Shown: positions 39,524 to 51,587, counted from the first letter of the stretch. The stretch: 64,000 nt of DNA from Cannabis sativa (GCF_029168945.1 NC_083608.1:19548136-19612135), one strand, 5' to 3'. Notes: a model not told the origin generated them from the sequence alone. A program made the numbers and translations.

Positions 39524-40001
39524 GCTCCCATGATGACTATCCTTGTCATCATGTTTTCTAGAATTTCTACTAGCATTTGGTCGGGGTCGTCCTTTCTTAT
39601 CTCTACTAAAGAGTGCTTCTTCATCACTCTTTAATGAGACTCCAAACGTTTGCTTAGCTAACGCTTCTTGGTCAGCTAGCAAGTTTTCTAACTCAACAAG
39701 AGAAGGTTGGCTTGGCCAACCTTCTCTTGCAGCAATAAAAGTTTTAAATTCTGGCCTTAATCCATGAATAATAATTCTTCTAATTCTAGCATTTGACATG
39801 CCAGCACAAGAGTCTAATGCAGAGATTTCACGACAAAGAGATTTTACCTTGGTGAAGTATTGGTTGATCGTGATGTCGCGCTGCCTAATTGAGAGAAGCT
39901 CATTCTCCATAAGCTGCAATCTTGTATCATTCTTCTTGGTGAACAGCGATGCAAAAGTATCCCATGCTTCCTTCGGTGTCTTCGCCGGCCCAATGTGCGC
40001 T
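39524..40001 (-). pseudogene. Element C gag, central part
   Basis: Minus-strand frame of 133 codons (39919-39518) with upstream continuation to 40001. It reads KEAWDTFASLF, then MENELLSIRQRDITINQYF, then LVELENLLADQEALAKQ, the UBN2-type copia gag core. The tail is rich in Arg/Asn/Ser before the knuckle. It continues into 29307 when element A is removed and into 49885 when element B is removed. Largely open in this part. Confidence 0.88.
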
Positions 40002-41891
40002 TGTTGAGTTTTATGCCCTAAATAAAACTCATTTCAATATAATCAGATTTACTTATTAATATAGATCAGAAATAACATTTAATGTTGCATGGTTCACATG
40101 ATTTATTTCATGATTATATGTACATAATGTATGAATTCATTTGAAACCCTTTTCACATACTTAATCCTGTTTATTGTGTTGTCAACACTTTGGAAAGTAA
40201 ACATGACTATGTGAATAAAGTTTCCTAGATTTATCAGACACAGGGTTTTACTGATATGATAATCTACAACAGAGTTTACTTGCATTTGGAGAAATGCTAT
40301 GTTCTTTCCAGAGCATTGGTTAAAGTAAAGCTCAGGTTGGATGCATGGAGTATGCATCGGAAGGGACCGATATTGAACTTTGACTTAGATTTATTAAACT
40401 TACCGTAATATCTATTCAAGTCAATATCGCCTAGTTGATCCTAGATCAAATGATCTTAATCCTGTTATGATTAGGCTCAATCTCAAGAGGCTATTCGTGT
40501 TCTTTGATTTGTTAGTTAAGCCTACTTTTAGGTCAGGGTGATACGTACATTTTGGGAACACGGTACTGCAATTGAGTGGGAACGCTAACATAAACATGGA
40601 ATCTATAGCTTCTATCTGGCTAATAGTAAGTAAAGGATGATCTACTTCGAGCTTGACCAAACGAAAATAAATGGTGGAGTACTCATTTCACATAAGCTGA
40701 AATATCATTTATACGGGATTAAGTGTTTTAAGGATAAAATACATTGTAGGCTGTAACGGTAATCTAATCCCTTTACAGTGTAAATCATTCATATAGAGGA
40801 TCATTGATCAAATTAGGATTATAACAATGGATAACTAATGATGTGTCTATATGGTGGAACATATAAAACATTCTATATACTGAGAGTGCAATTCTAAGTT
40901 CTATGCGTGGATTCAACGAAGAATTAATAAGTCAGTGAATTTAGGTTATAAATTCTTGATCTGCTTATTGGAAGCTCGGTTATATAGACCCATGGTCCCC
41001 ACACTAGTTGAGATAATATTTCTTGTAAGACTCATATAATTGGTTTTGATTAATCAATTATAATTCTCAAATTAGACTATGTCTATTTGTGAATTTTTCA
41101 CTAAGTAATGGCGAAATTGTAAAGAAAGAGTTTTAGGGGCATATTTGTTAATTATGATACTTTGTATGGTTCAATTAATAAATATGATTAATGACAATAT
41201 TATTTAATAATTATTTATAGTTATTAAATAGTTAGAATTGGCATTTAAATGGTTGAATTTGAAAAATTGGTATTTTTGAGAAAATAGAAATAAAATTTGT
41301 GAAAACTGCAAAATCCAAGTAAGGCCCATTACACATCATGGCCGGCCACTTGGGATGGTTTTTCAAACTGATATTTTCATTATTTTAATGCCAAATAATT
41401 CAAACCTAACCCTAGTGGAATGCTATAAATAGATAGTGAAGGCTTCAGGAAATTTACACTTCACTTTCTACTTTTTCCTTCAGAGAAAAACCTTAGCCTT
41501 CTCTGTCTATACCTAGCCGCCACCTTCTTCTCTTTCTTCTTCCTTGAAATTTCAAAACCACTTAGTGTTAGAGTAGTGCCCACACACAACAAGTGATACC
41601 TCAACCATAGTGAGGAAGATCGTGAATAAAGACTTTCAACAAGAAGGAGTTTCAACACTAAAGAAGGAGAGAAAGAGATCCAGGTTCAGATCTTGATAAT
41701 ACTCTGCGATAGAAAGGATACAAGGGTTAGAGATCTGAACGGAAGGAGTCATATTATTCCGCTGCACCCAATGTAAGTTTTCTAATACTTTATATGTGTT
41801 TATTTCATAATCGTTTTAGAAGTTCATATTTAGGGTGTTAATCAACATACTTGTGAGTAGATCTAAGATCCTGGTAAAATAATTTCCAACA
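40002..41891 (+). repeat. Element B 5' LTR
   Basis: 1890 bp, TGTTGAGTTTTATGCCC to ATTTCCAACA. Contains CTATAAATAGATAG at 41423-41436, the likely U3 TATA box. Very close to solo LTR 1. Confidence 0.93.
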
Positions 41892-41893
41892 AC

Positions 41894-41906
41894 TGGCCTC
41901 AGAGCC
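41894..41906 (+). other. Element B primer-binding site, mutated
   Basis: TGGCCTCAGAGCC, two bases after the LTR; differs from the tRNA-Met-complementary TGGTATCAGAGCC of element A at two positions. Confidence 0.8.
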
Positions 41907-42169
41907 ATGGTAATTGATTTTCTTACAAGAAATTTGGACTTAAAACGATTTGTTTGATGTTTTGGATGGTATCATGTTGTGTTGAGTTTTATATGATGAT
42001 TGATTGATGTTTATGAATTTTCGTGAATCATATTTGAAATTCTGTTTCTGGAATTATTTTTAGTGGATAGTATGGAAAAAATTAAGCAATTTACTTTTTT
42101 ACAGAACTCAATTTCGATTTAATTTGAATTAGTTATGATTTTTTGAAGTTTCAAAAAATATCAGGGTGA

Positions 42170-42380
42170 CATCACTAAGACACGCGCGCGCGGATGGCCT
42201 AAATCCTCGGCCAGACGCGTGTTAGGACAATTTTTTGTCCGAGAACACGCGCATGGGGTGTCTGAAACCCCATTCCGCGCGCGGAAATGCTGCTGGGCTC
42301 CTCCAGGGCCGAGATTCCTCGTTGTGCACCCTTCTCTGCACGCGCGGACAGTATGCTGAGCATACTGTCCGTACAACTCG
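42170..42380 (+). repeat. GC-rich block in element B leader
   Basis: About 210 bases of high GC with CGCGCGCG-type words inside an otherwise very AT-rich leader. It ends in the near-perfect palindrome GGACAGTATGCT-G-AGCATACTGTCC (42346-42370). Element A has no equivalent at the matching place. Confidence 0.8.
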
Positions 42381-45300
42381 CAATTTTTTTGTTTTTCTTC
42401 GATTTTTCATGCTATTTCATGGATTTAACTTCCGATTTTTTGTGTAGTTTTGTATTTAGACATTTACTATTCCTATTTTAATTCTAAATATCATAATTAA
42501 ATTAATTAATATTTTTTTTAATTTAATTCATGATATTAGTGTAATTTGAATTTGAAAATAGTAAATATCTATCTTTTTGCTTAATTATCTATCTTATTTT
42601 TAAAATTGATTATATCTTATCTTATTTTTTAAATTTAAGGTCAGATATTAAATTTTTTAAATTAATTTTTTTTTTAAATAATTTGACCTTATTTAAATTT
42701 AAAATAAGATAACTATAATCATGTAATTTTAAATAGAAGTCAGATATTTTGCCAACTTTTAAATTTTGTTATTTTATTTATTTAAATTAAATCATAGAAT
42801 CTGAAAAAGATATTTATTTATCTTTTTTTTATTATTTTATTGAATATTTAATTTATAAATAACATTAAATTTTTAAAAGTAGTTAGCAAATTTTGAAATG
42901 ATATTTAGGTTGGTTGAAACCTAATTTTTTAAAATTGTAGGTTTAATTTTAAATATTATTTTATTAATTTCGAAAATGTATAAATTTTATTTTATTATTA
43001 TTTTTTTTCGAAAATAATTTTTTTTTATTTAATTATTTTTTTCGAAATTTAATTATTTAAAAATTAAATAAATCCTACATCTAACAATCCAGCTAACCTT
43101 GTTGCAGGAGTATGTGTTTTAGCTTGTTTGTAAGTTTTTAAAACCTATTATTGCTTGATTGCAAATAGCCATGGTTAACTTGTTGACAGATCCAATGATC
43201 TGATTTTAACTCATGGCTCCCTTGGTCAAGTAAATAATTTGTAACAGGTATATTTACAATCTTCTTTCATCTGTGTATGACCCAGCAACATGATATGATC
43301 CATCCAAATTGTGTGCCTGTGTGAGCCTACATGTTTAATTTTGTTATAGATGCATATAGGTTGTTGTTGCTAAATAAAATATCATAGTTTTTTGATAGAT
43401 TTTATTTAGGCCCATTTAGTTTTGGGCCTATTCAATTAATAACAGTTGTTCATTTTAAGGTTAAATTCCTCTCTTTTGGGCCTTGTGTGAGAGTTGGGAG
43501 CAATAGAAGTGGGTACGACATACTGAACATAGCACCCCCTCACATGAACCACCCCAATTGTGAAGGCCCATTTGCCTGATTTGAATAACTGTACTAGGTT
43601 AATTAAATTAGTTTAACCTAATAAAATTAATTAGCAACAAAATTAATTTCATTTATTTTGAAATTAATTTAAGAAAACCATAGTTTAAAGAATTTTATTC
43701 TAAGCTAAACTATATGTATTTTCTTGTATTTAATTAAATATAGAATTATAACCAACTAGATTCTTTCTGAAGCTTAATTTGAATTTTTCATTAAATATTC
43801 CTATTTAAGTTGAAAATTAGTTATCACTAACTAATCAACTTCAATCTGAATATCTTTTGAATTTCAAATTTTAAAATTAAGTTGAGAAATTTTAGGAATT
43901 GGTTATTAAGATTCTTTAGATATTTTTTAAGTTGATATTTTTTCAAATATTAACATAAAATGGAATATTTTCAAATTAAGTGGTTACAACTTAATTTTTT
44001 GATATTTAGTTAAATTTTAATTTGAAAAATATTTAAGTTCTAGATTTTTTCTAATACAACTTAAATTAGATATTTTTTCAAATTTTGAAGAAAAAAATAC
44101 TTAGTCAAATAAGATATTTTCTAGATAGTTATATCTAGACTACTTATTATTTCTAATATTAGATAGGAAAATATTATACATTGTGAAATTAATTATTTAA
44201 ATAATTAATTTTGGTACAATTTATTTTAAGTATATTTTTTCCTAGTATTAAACTAGAGATTAATAATTAAGCCTTCTCTACACTTAATTATTTATTTCTT
44301 GAATTTAATACATTTAATTAAATTGAAAATTAAATATCTAAGTTGATTTTCATCATGATACTTAAATATTTCTTTTTCATGACACTTAATTAAATAGAAA
44401 ATTATTTTTAGTTGAAATTTATTTTTTCAACTTAAATTTAAATAATTTTCAAAATATATATATTTTTCTTTATTTTATTAATCAATTTTCGAAATTGCAT
44501 TTCATAATGCAAGATGATTTTGAATTTATCTTGAAAAATAGATTAAGTTGTAAATTAATTATTTATTTTAATTAATTCTTGGACCAACTTAAATCAATGA
44601 TTTTTTCATTTATTGATTAATTTAAAATAAATGAATTAAAGTATATTATTAGAAATTGAATTAATTAGTCAAAGGAAAATCTAGATAGGTGATATTTTTG
44701 CTTGAAGTATTTTTCTAAGTAATTATTATTTAAGTATTTTAAAAATATAAAGTTTTTATACTTTCTTTTTCAAAATACAATAAATATATTCTCATGAAAA
44801 TTTATTTTGGGTTGCAAATTAATTTAAATTAATACAACTTAAATAATTTTCTTAATATTTATATATCAAAATTACTACTGAGATGGAAATAATTCAACTT
44901 ATTTCAATCACCATCTAAGTATAATTTTATAAATATTAAATTAAATTCTAATTTAGAATTTTCATTCTTAATTCGATATTTAATGAATATATTTTATTTT
45001 AAATAATAATGAAAATACATTTAAAAGAATGAGCTTTATTATTAAGATATTCAATCTCCATTGTTGGTTTTACATAGCGTTTCTTTTAGTGAGTAATCCT
45101 CCCTAATGGAGGAACGTTCATTAGCAAGTTCGCACCGTTTAATCTCGAAAGATAAGTAGCTTTGTAAGTATTTTATATGGTATGGATCACCCTAATGGTG
45201 GCGACTGTATTTTACTTGCAAAATATGAAACAATGGTAGAAGCTCATAAGATAGAATTGCCTTGACTCTCACCTAAACGAGACAACGCTGAATTCCAATC

Positions 45301-46079
45301 TTGATCGAATAAAAGGTTGCTAGAATGATTATCATTTTAGATGAGCTGATAACTCTATTCAATGGATGGTAGCTTTGACTCTCGCCTAAACGGGACACTG
45401 ATATCAGTTTGTTGAAAACCTTGGAAATTATTTAGGATTGTATGTTTTAGTATTTTCACTTGTCATTCCTACTTGCTATATGTTTAATAATTTCTGAATT
45501 GTGTATGAATTTATATTGAACCATGTTATTTTCTATTATTAAGTTGTAGTTTAATTTCGAATCTTCATTGTTGGTCTAACTTGGTTTGTTTATCTAATGA
45601 GATAAATCCCTAATGGATTTTCACCATTAGACATACATAATAGTGTTAGATCTCGAAAGATAAATATTGTATATGCGACATCTAGCTGTTCATCAATTGA
45701 TGACACCTTAGACTAGTATTTTTACAATATGAAACAAGAAGATTGTATAAATAAGATTACTTTGACTCTCGCTAATCGGAGCATCATTGGATTCTTATTT
45801 AAACAACGAAATTATCCTAATTCCTCTTAGCTTATTCATTTCGAATTAGCTCCATAACATATCATTGGATGAATGGTCTATAAATCATTTAATGTCATTC
45901 TATTTTCTCTTCAGAAATTAAATGACGAATATGATTATAATCCCGAAATTCTATTCCAAAATGATATACATCCTCAATCTTAGAAATCTCCTACTTGTAT
46001 GGGTAAATTTGACTTAGAGTTTAAATTAGTAGTGGTGGTCCAAGAAGAATTACTCATTATATTTGGTATAAATTTAAGT
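42381..46079 (+). other. Element B untranslated leader and unrecognised gag region
   Basis: Very AT-rich, no long frame. Shares islands with the element A leader (for example CAATAGAAGTGGGTACGACA near 43500-43520). Contains the duplicated hairpin module at about 45050-45800. A gag frame was not recognisable, so gag is deleted or eroded. Confidence 0.6.
45050..45800 (+). repeat. Duplicated leader module with CTAAT-loop hairpins
   Basis: Two diverged copies (about 45050-45290 and 45560-45800). Each holds a hairpin with loop CTAAT, then TCTCGAAAGATAA, then CAAAATATGAAACAA or CAATATGAAACAA, then a GACTCTCGC-type word. Hairpins: TCCTCC-CTAAT-GGAGGA (45097-45113), CACC-CTAAT-GGTG (45188-45200), AAATCC-CTAAT-GGATTT (45604-45620). 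Confidence 0.75.
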
Positions 46080-48180
46080 CTTTGACTTTAATTTTAGATT
46101 CCAAAGAGAAATTTTCTTATATTTCTAATTCCAGAATACAATACAGTTACACTTTTCACAAGTGTTTAATAACCATTTTCTATCATTGGTTTCAAACTGT
46201 ATGGAATATGAGTTTAATATTCTGTGACCATGATCCACTTGTACTATTCTATGAACTCATTGAAGTAACTAAACCTTAAGTCATCAAAACGACACAACCA
46301 CATTTTTATCTATGGCATTTGTATCTTGTTCATAGTGGTTTTGACTAGATCAATCTCTGCAAAGAGTTAATATGCCTATATCCACTGAAAGTTGTTCATC
46401 TCATTCGTATATGGATGTACATTCAGGGGTGGATATGAGTTTTTCGTTGTATTCTTAAAACGATAACTCTAGATTATACCTTATGCAAAGAAATTTGAAA
46501 TGTTTGAAAAATTTCTGATTTCTAGCAATGGTGATTAACCATTAAGGTAAGTGGTTAAAGATCTTGCGAACTGATAGGGGTGGAAAAATAGTTAGTAGAT
46601 ATGCAGTTCAAAGATCATTAAATTGATTTTTGAATTATATCCAAACTTACCTACCCAGAAATTTCGATTTGCATATTGATGATTAGTTACTAGTCATTGC
46701 CTAAGTCCTTCTATGGTAATACAATTTCAGAATGATGCAATGGTAAATCATTACTAGATTCATGGATGACCTAATCAAAATCTTAAGAAAAGCTAGAACT
46801 GTTAACCATGGTTTGCATGTTTGTTAGCTATTCTAAGTGATTAGGGGTGGACCATCCCATAGTCAATAGATAAGAAAGTGTTTGTTTAAACAAATTCAAC
46901 TTTTCTAAGAAAAATGACTAAGTCTGAAAATAAAGGAGATATTTTTCTTGATTCCAAAAGTGTTCTATCATCTTATTTGACATATGATGATCCCACTGCC
47001 TCTGTTGTCTTGTCACAACCAAAGAGGTGAATACCATTTAGTTTTCTTAGACATAATTCACGATACCTTGTCGTAGTGGGAGAGTTTCTAGGAACTTCAC
47101 TTCTTATGACTTGGAAGACACTAGTGATTAAAATCCATTGTGAGTTTAAACAAGTAATGGATTGTCAAGATAAGAAACTAAGAAGAAAGCCAAGAGAACT
47201 ATAGTTTGATCCATTCACATGGAGTAACCTAAAGTTTTCTATTACAAGGACATAAAAGGAAATTTTCGTTAATAAGTCTATTCAATGGACTTAACAAAAC
47301 TTCCTGTTCCTAGTATTATAGGTTTGAGTTTATCTAAACCTATGGCTTATGGTATACCTGGTAATTACTTACTCTAATGCAAGCAACTTACTTTAGTAAG
47401 ATGCTGAAGCATTTTCTTTCTAATGGCAATCTATAGAAGCTTCACAACTTCCTAGGCATAGATTTTATTTATCTAAGGAAAAGTCTCAACTATTCCAGAA
47501 AAGATAAAGCCATGAAAGAATTTCTTATATCAACAGTGAGAGGTCTCAGACATGCTTTAGTATGCCTTAGACCAAACACCTGCTGTTGAGTGGGAGTAAT
47601 GAGTAGGTATCAGATTAATCCAGGAGCAGAACATTGGAAGACAATCAAGTAAATCTTAAGATTAACAAGAGGAACTATATGTTAGTCAATAAGGGTGTAT
47701 TTAAAACTCTTAGACTACACCACATCAAATTTTGAGATTTGCCTTTGTGCTAGAAAATCTTTCTGTTAAGATGGTGATTACTCTGGGGGTGGAATAGTGA
47801 TTTTGGAGAAGTGTAAAAACCTATCTGAAGTCTCTAGGTCTACCAGAAAAGGACTGAATGTTAAAGTTGCAGGAAAGGTACTTATTCAGTCTAAGGAAAG
47901 TTCTATACATTTTTGGCACCATTCCAAATTGCCTTAACTACTAGTGTTATTTCTTGATTAACCAAAAGTAGTTGCCAAAGGTATAGAATCCAGTATCCCA
48001 AAAGAGTAGACATATAGAGAGGAATTTCACATTATCAATGATTTTGTGATTAAGTAAGAGTAATGGTGGAGAAAAGGTTGTGTTTAATTCAACCTTTCAG
48101 ATCCTATTACGAGGAGTTTACTACTACTACACTTGATTTGTATATCAAGATGTTGAGATTATTTGAAATGCACTTTTTGT
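46080..48180 (+). pseudogene. Element B pol, heavily decayed
   Basis: Only short matches survive, in the expected order. A pre-integrase segment at 46296-46320 reads FYLWHL. The integrase shows GWI/FRCIL remnants of the first Asp region and KILRTDRGGK at 46548-46580. A basic RSGRVS word near 47070 precedes RT. The RT/RNase H connection near 47560-47670 reads GVMSRYQINPGAEHW. Stops and frameshifts are frequent throughout. Its lineage differs from element C. Confidence 0.7.
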
Positions 48181-48189
48181 TTTATATTA

Positions 48190-48204
48190 GTGCAAGTGGG
48201 AGTT
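48190..48204 (+). other. Element B polypurine tract
   Basis: GTGCAAGTGGGAGTT immediately before the 3' LTR; identical in kind to that of element A. Confidence 0.8.
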
Positions 48205-49884
48205 TGTTGGGTTTTATGCCCTAAATAAAACTCATTTCAATATAATCAGATTTACTTATTAATATAGATCAGAAATAACATTTAATGTTGCATGGTTCAC
48301 ATGATTTATTTCATGATTATATGTACATAATGTATGAATTCATCTGAAACCCTTTTCACATACTTGATCCTGTTTATTGTGTTGTCAACACTTTGGAAAG
48401 TAAACATGACTATGTGAATAAAGTTTCCTAGATTTATCAGACACAGGGTTTTACTGATATGATAATCTACAACAGAGTTTACTTGCATTTGGAGAAATGC
48501 TATGTTTTTTCCAGAGCATTGGTTAAAGTAAAGCTCAGGTTGGATGCATGGAGTATGCATCGGAAGGGACCGATATTGAACTTTGACTTAGATTTATTAA
48601 ACTTACCGTAATATCTATTCAAGTCAATATCGCCTAGTTGATCCTAGATCAAATGATCTTAATCCTGTTATGATTAGGCTCAATCTCAAGAGGCTATTCG
48701 TGTTCTTTGATTTGTTAGTTAAGCCTACTTTTAGGTCAGGGTGATACGTACATTTTGGGAACACGGTAGTGCAATTGAGTGGGAACGCTAACATAAACAT
48801 GGAATCTATAGCTTCTATCTGGCGAATAGTAAGTAAAGGATGATCTCCTTCGAGCTTGACCAAACGAAAATAAATGGTGGAGTACTCATTTCAAATAAGC
48901 TGAAATATCATTTATACGGGGTTAAGTGTTTTAAGGATAAAATACATTGTAGGGTGTAACGGTAATCTAATCCCTTTACAGTGTAAATCATTCATATAGA
49001 GGATCATTGATCAAATTAGGATTATAACAATGGATAACTAATGATGTGTCTATATGGTGGAACATATAGAGCATTCTATATACTGAGAGTGCAATTCTAA
49101 GCTCTATGCGTGGATTCAACGAAGAATTAATAAGTCAGTGAATTTAGGTTATAAATTCTTGATCTGCTTATTGGAAGCTCGATTATATAGACTCATGGTC
49201 CCCCCACTAGTTGAGATAATATTGCTTGTAAGACTCATATAATTGGTTTTGATTAATCAATTATAATTCTCAAATTAGACTATGTAAATTTGTGAAAACT
49301 GCAAAATCCAAGTAAGGCCCATTACACATCATGGCCGGCCACTTGGGATGATTTTTCAAACTGATATTTTCATTATTTTAATGTCAAATAATTCAAACCT
49401 AACCCTAGTGGAATGCTATAAATAGATAGTGAAGGCTTCAGGAAATTTACACTTAACTTTCTACTTTTTCCTTCAGAGAAAAACCTGAGCCTTCTCTCTC
49501 TATACCTAGCTGCCACCTTCTTCTCTTTCTTCTTCCTTGAATTTTCGAAACCACTTAGTGTTAGAGTAGTGCCCACACACAACAAGTGATACCTCAATCA
49601 TAGTGAGGAAGATCGTGAAGAAAGACTTTCAACAAGAAGGAGTTTCAACACTAAAGAAGGAGAGAAAGAGATCTAGGTTCAGATCTTGATAATACTCTGC
49701 GACAGAAAGGATACAAGGGTTAGAGATCTGAACGGAAGGAGTCATATTATTCCGCTGCACCCGATGTAAGGTTTCTAATACTTTATATGTGTTTATTTCA
49801 TAATCGTTTTAGAAGTTCATATTTAGGGTGTTAATCAACATACTTGTGAGTAGATCTAAGATCCTGGTAAAATAATTTCCAACA
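48205..49884 (+). repeat. Element B 3' LTR, 210-bp deletion
   Basis: 1680 bp. It matches the 5' LTR except for loss of the segment corresponding to 41085-41294. The deletion endpoints carry the direct repeat ATTTGTGAA (41085-41093, 41295-41303), one copy of which remains. Confidence 0.93.
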
Positions 49885-50115
49885 GCGCTAACATCTCATC
49901 TTCGACTGTGGTCCAAATTGCAAACATGGCTTTCCACGCTTTAATCTTCCATTTTTTTTTAAAGTGGAAGCATCCTCTGGTTGTGTGACTTCATTGCCAC
50001 CAACAATCTCCCACAAGTCTTGGCCTTGGAGATATGCTTCCATGTGCATCGACTACGTGTTATAATTTTGGTTGTTAAGTTTCTTAATTCTGCCAACCGC
50101 TTGAAGGTCACTCAT
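49885..50115 (-). pseudogene. Element C gag, N-terminal part
   Basis: Minus-strand reading from an ATG at 50115: MSDLQAVGRIKKLNNQNYNT, then a TAG where a Trp is expected, then SMHMEAYLQGQDLWEIVGG, the N-terminal copia gag motif. A frameshift occurs near 49955. It continues into 40001 across element B. Confidence 0.85.
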
Positions 50116-50193
50116 CGTGTAAACTTTGTAGTACTAAACCATACACGATCACTCTAAGAAACTCAACAAAGTACTCTTTCGGAACGAACTCGA

Positions 50194-50208
50194 TCCGGCT
50201 ATGATACC
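50194..50208 (-). other. Element C primer-binding site
   Basis: Minus strand TGGTATCATAGCCGG, next to the LTR end; one change from the tRNA-Met-complementary word. Confidence 0.8.
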
Positions 50209-50211
50209 ACT

Positions 50212-50762
50212 TGTTGGACACCACAACACGTGAAAATGTAATTACTTTATTATTGTAAAAGTAATTACACCAAGACTTGAACACTTTTTACTAGACCACT
50301 ATACACCAAACACTTACTTTTTTATTTTATTACTAGACACCTTTACTACACACTTGTGTATAACTCATACTTTTGGGACATTTTGTCTTTAGACACTTAT
50401 TAAGAATCCACACACTTGGGTGTAGATAACTTAGCACACACTAAGACTTCACTTATTTTTTGTGCACCCACATCCATGAGACCAAAAGTCTATTTATACT
50501 GCCTCATGGTTGGTTGATGAAGCCACTTTAATTTACTAGAGAATTCTAGCATTAGGCTTGACCCAAAAACTAGAAATATCTAGTGACTATTGTTTCTAAA
50601 AATTTCTAGAAAATTATTTTCTAGTCATTTCTTACATTTATCTAGACTTTTCTACTAATCTTTGGCAATTACAATAAGTTGTCTTAAATCAATTAACAAA
50701 TATGTAACTAGAAATTTTTAGAAGTTTAGAGGAGGTGATGATTTCTAACATACAGTAGTTTG
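50212..50762 (-). repeat. Element C 5' LTR
   Basis: 551 bp, on the minus strand TGTTAGAAATCATCACC to GTGTCCAACA. A plus-strand TCTATTTATACTGCC word (minus GTATAAATAG, about 50489-50501) is the likely TATA box. The next bases to the right, TACAG, would be the target duplication, but the partner is lost with the 3' LTR. Confidence 0.85.
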
Positions 50763-51103
50763 GAGGGTTTTACCAATTACCGTCAAAATTTAACCTTATA
50801 GAATTAAGTGCAAGTAGAGTGATAGTTAAGAGAGTTTAACCGCAATAAACTATATAAAAAAGTTTTTTCTTTCTTTCCTCTATTTTTTTAATAATATTTT
50901 TTTCTTCTATTAGTTCTTTTTCTATTGATATTTATTTTATATAGTTTATATAATGTTTTTACAATCTTGAAGAATCTAGCGGTTTGTCCCATGCATGTGT
51001 CCGGCCTTGGAAAGACACACAACAAGCAGATCACCTTTTTGGGCCAACACCCACTACTGTGACATTCTCACAACATACTGATGACTCATGCCCTAGCTCT
51101 CAC
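50763..51103. other. Intergenic
   Basis: Nothing recognised; flank of element C. Confidence 0.35.
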
Positions 51104-51579
51104 TAGGGATGCACATTTTTCCCACAGGAATGGGGCCCGCAGGGACCCGCCCCTAACAGGGCGATGATTCTCCGTCTAAATGGGGAACGAGGCGGGGACG
51201 GGAATTATTTTTTGTCCCCAAATATTAAACGGGACGGGGACCCGTTTAGTATTATCTTATATTTCTAGTAATATTTTATAATTTATAATTTATGTTTACA
51301 TTTTTTTAGTATATTAGTATCTTTTTTATGAATTTTAAGTTGTGTTTTGCATAATAATTAGTTTATTGAATAATAATTAATGTGTAATATTTTAATTTTT
51401 ATGTAGTTTAATATTTTTGTATATTAAAAATTTTATTATAAACTTTATTTTTCTATTAGGAAATTTATCGCCTTGTCCCCGCCCCATCCCTGATGGGGAA
51501 TAAGCGGGGATGAGAATTAAAATCCTTAACGGGGATGGGGAGCACTCCTCGCCAGTTCCCCGCCCTGTGTGCATTCCTA
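51104..51579. mobile_element. hAT-like MITE with GGGGACGGG-type ends
   Basis: 476 bp. Ends TAGGGATGCACA and, on the other strand, TAGGAATGCACA. Flanked by GCTCTCAC (51096-51103) and GCTGTCAC (51580-51587), an 8-bp duplication with one mismatch, the hAT length. Both arms are GC-rich (CGGGGACGGG, CCCCGCC), the centre AT-rich. Confidence 0.85.
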
Positions 51580-51587
51580 GCTGTCAC

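Larger units (their letters stand above)
40002..49884 (+). mobile_element. Complete Ty1/copia element B with two LTRs
   Basis: 9,883 bp on the plus strand: 5' LTR 40002-41891, 3' LTR 48205-49884, target duplication GCGCT (39997-40001, 49885-49889). The interior holds a mutated primer-binding site, a GC-rich block, a long AT-rich leader, and a badly decayed pol. It is inserted in the opposite orientation to element A but is of related family: matching LTR ends, shared leader islands, shared polypurine tract. Confidence 0.93.
22142..50762 (-). mobile_element. Old Ty1/copia element (element C), split by later insertions
   Basis: One retrotransposon read on the minus strand: 5' LTR at the right (50212-50762), primer-binding site, gag, zinc knuckle, protease, integrase, linker, RT, RNase H. 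Order within pol (integrase before RT) makes it Ty1/copia. Its pieces lie at 49890-50211, 39524-40001, 28196-29307 and 27763-28195, 25623-25891, and 22142-23362. They rejoin in order when the solo LTRs (23728-25622, 25892-27762) and complete elements (29308-39523, 40002-49884) are removed. The 3' LTR is missing: sequence stops inside the RNase H region near 22142. Premature stops and a reading break in RT mark it as dead. Confidence 0.9.
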
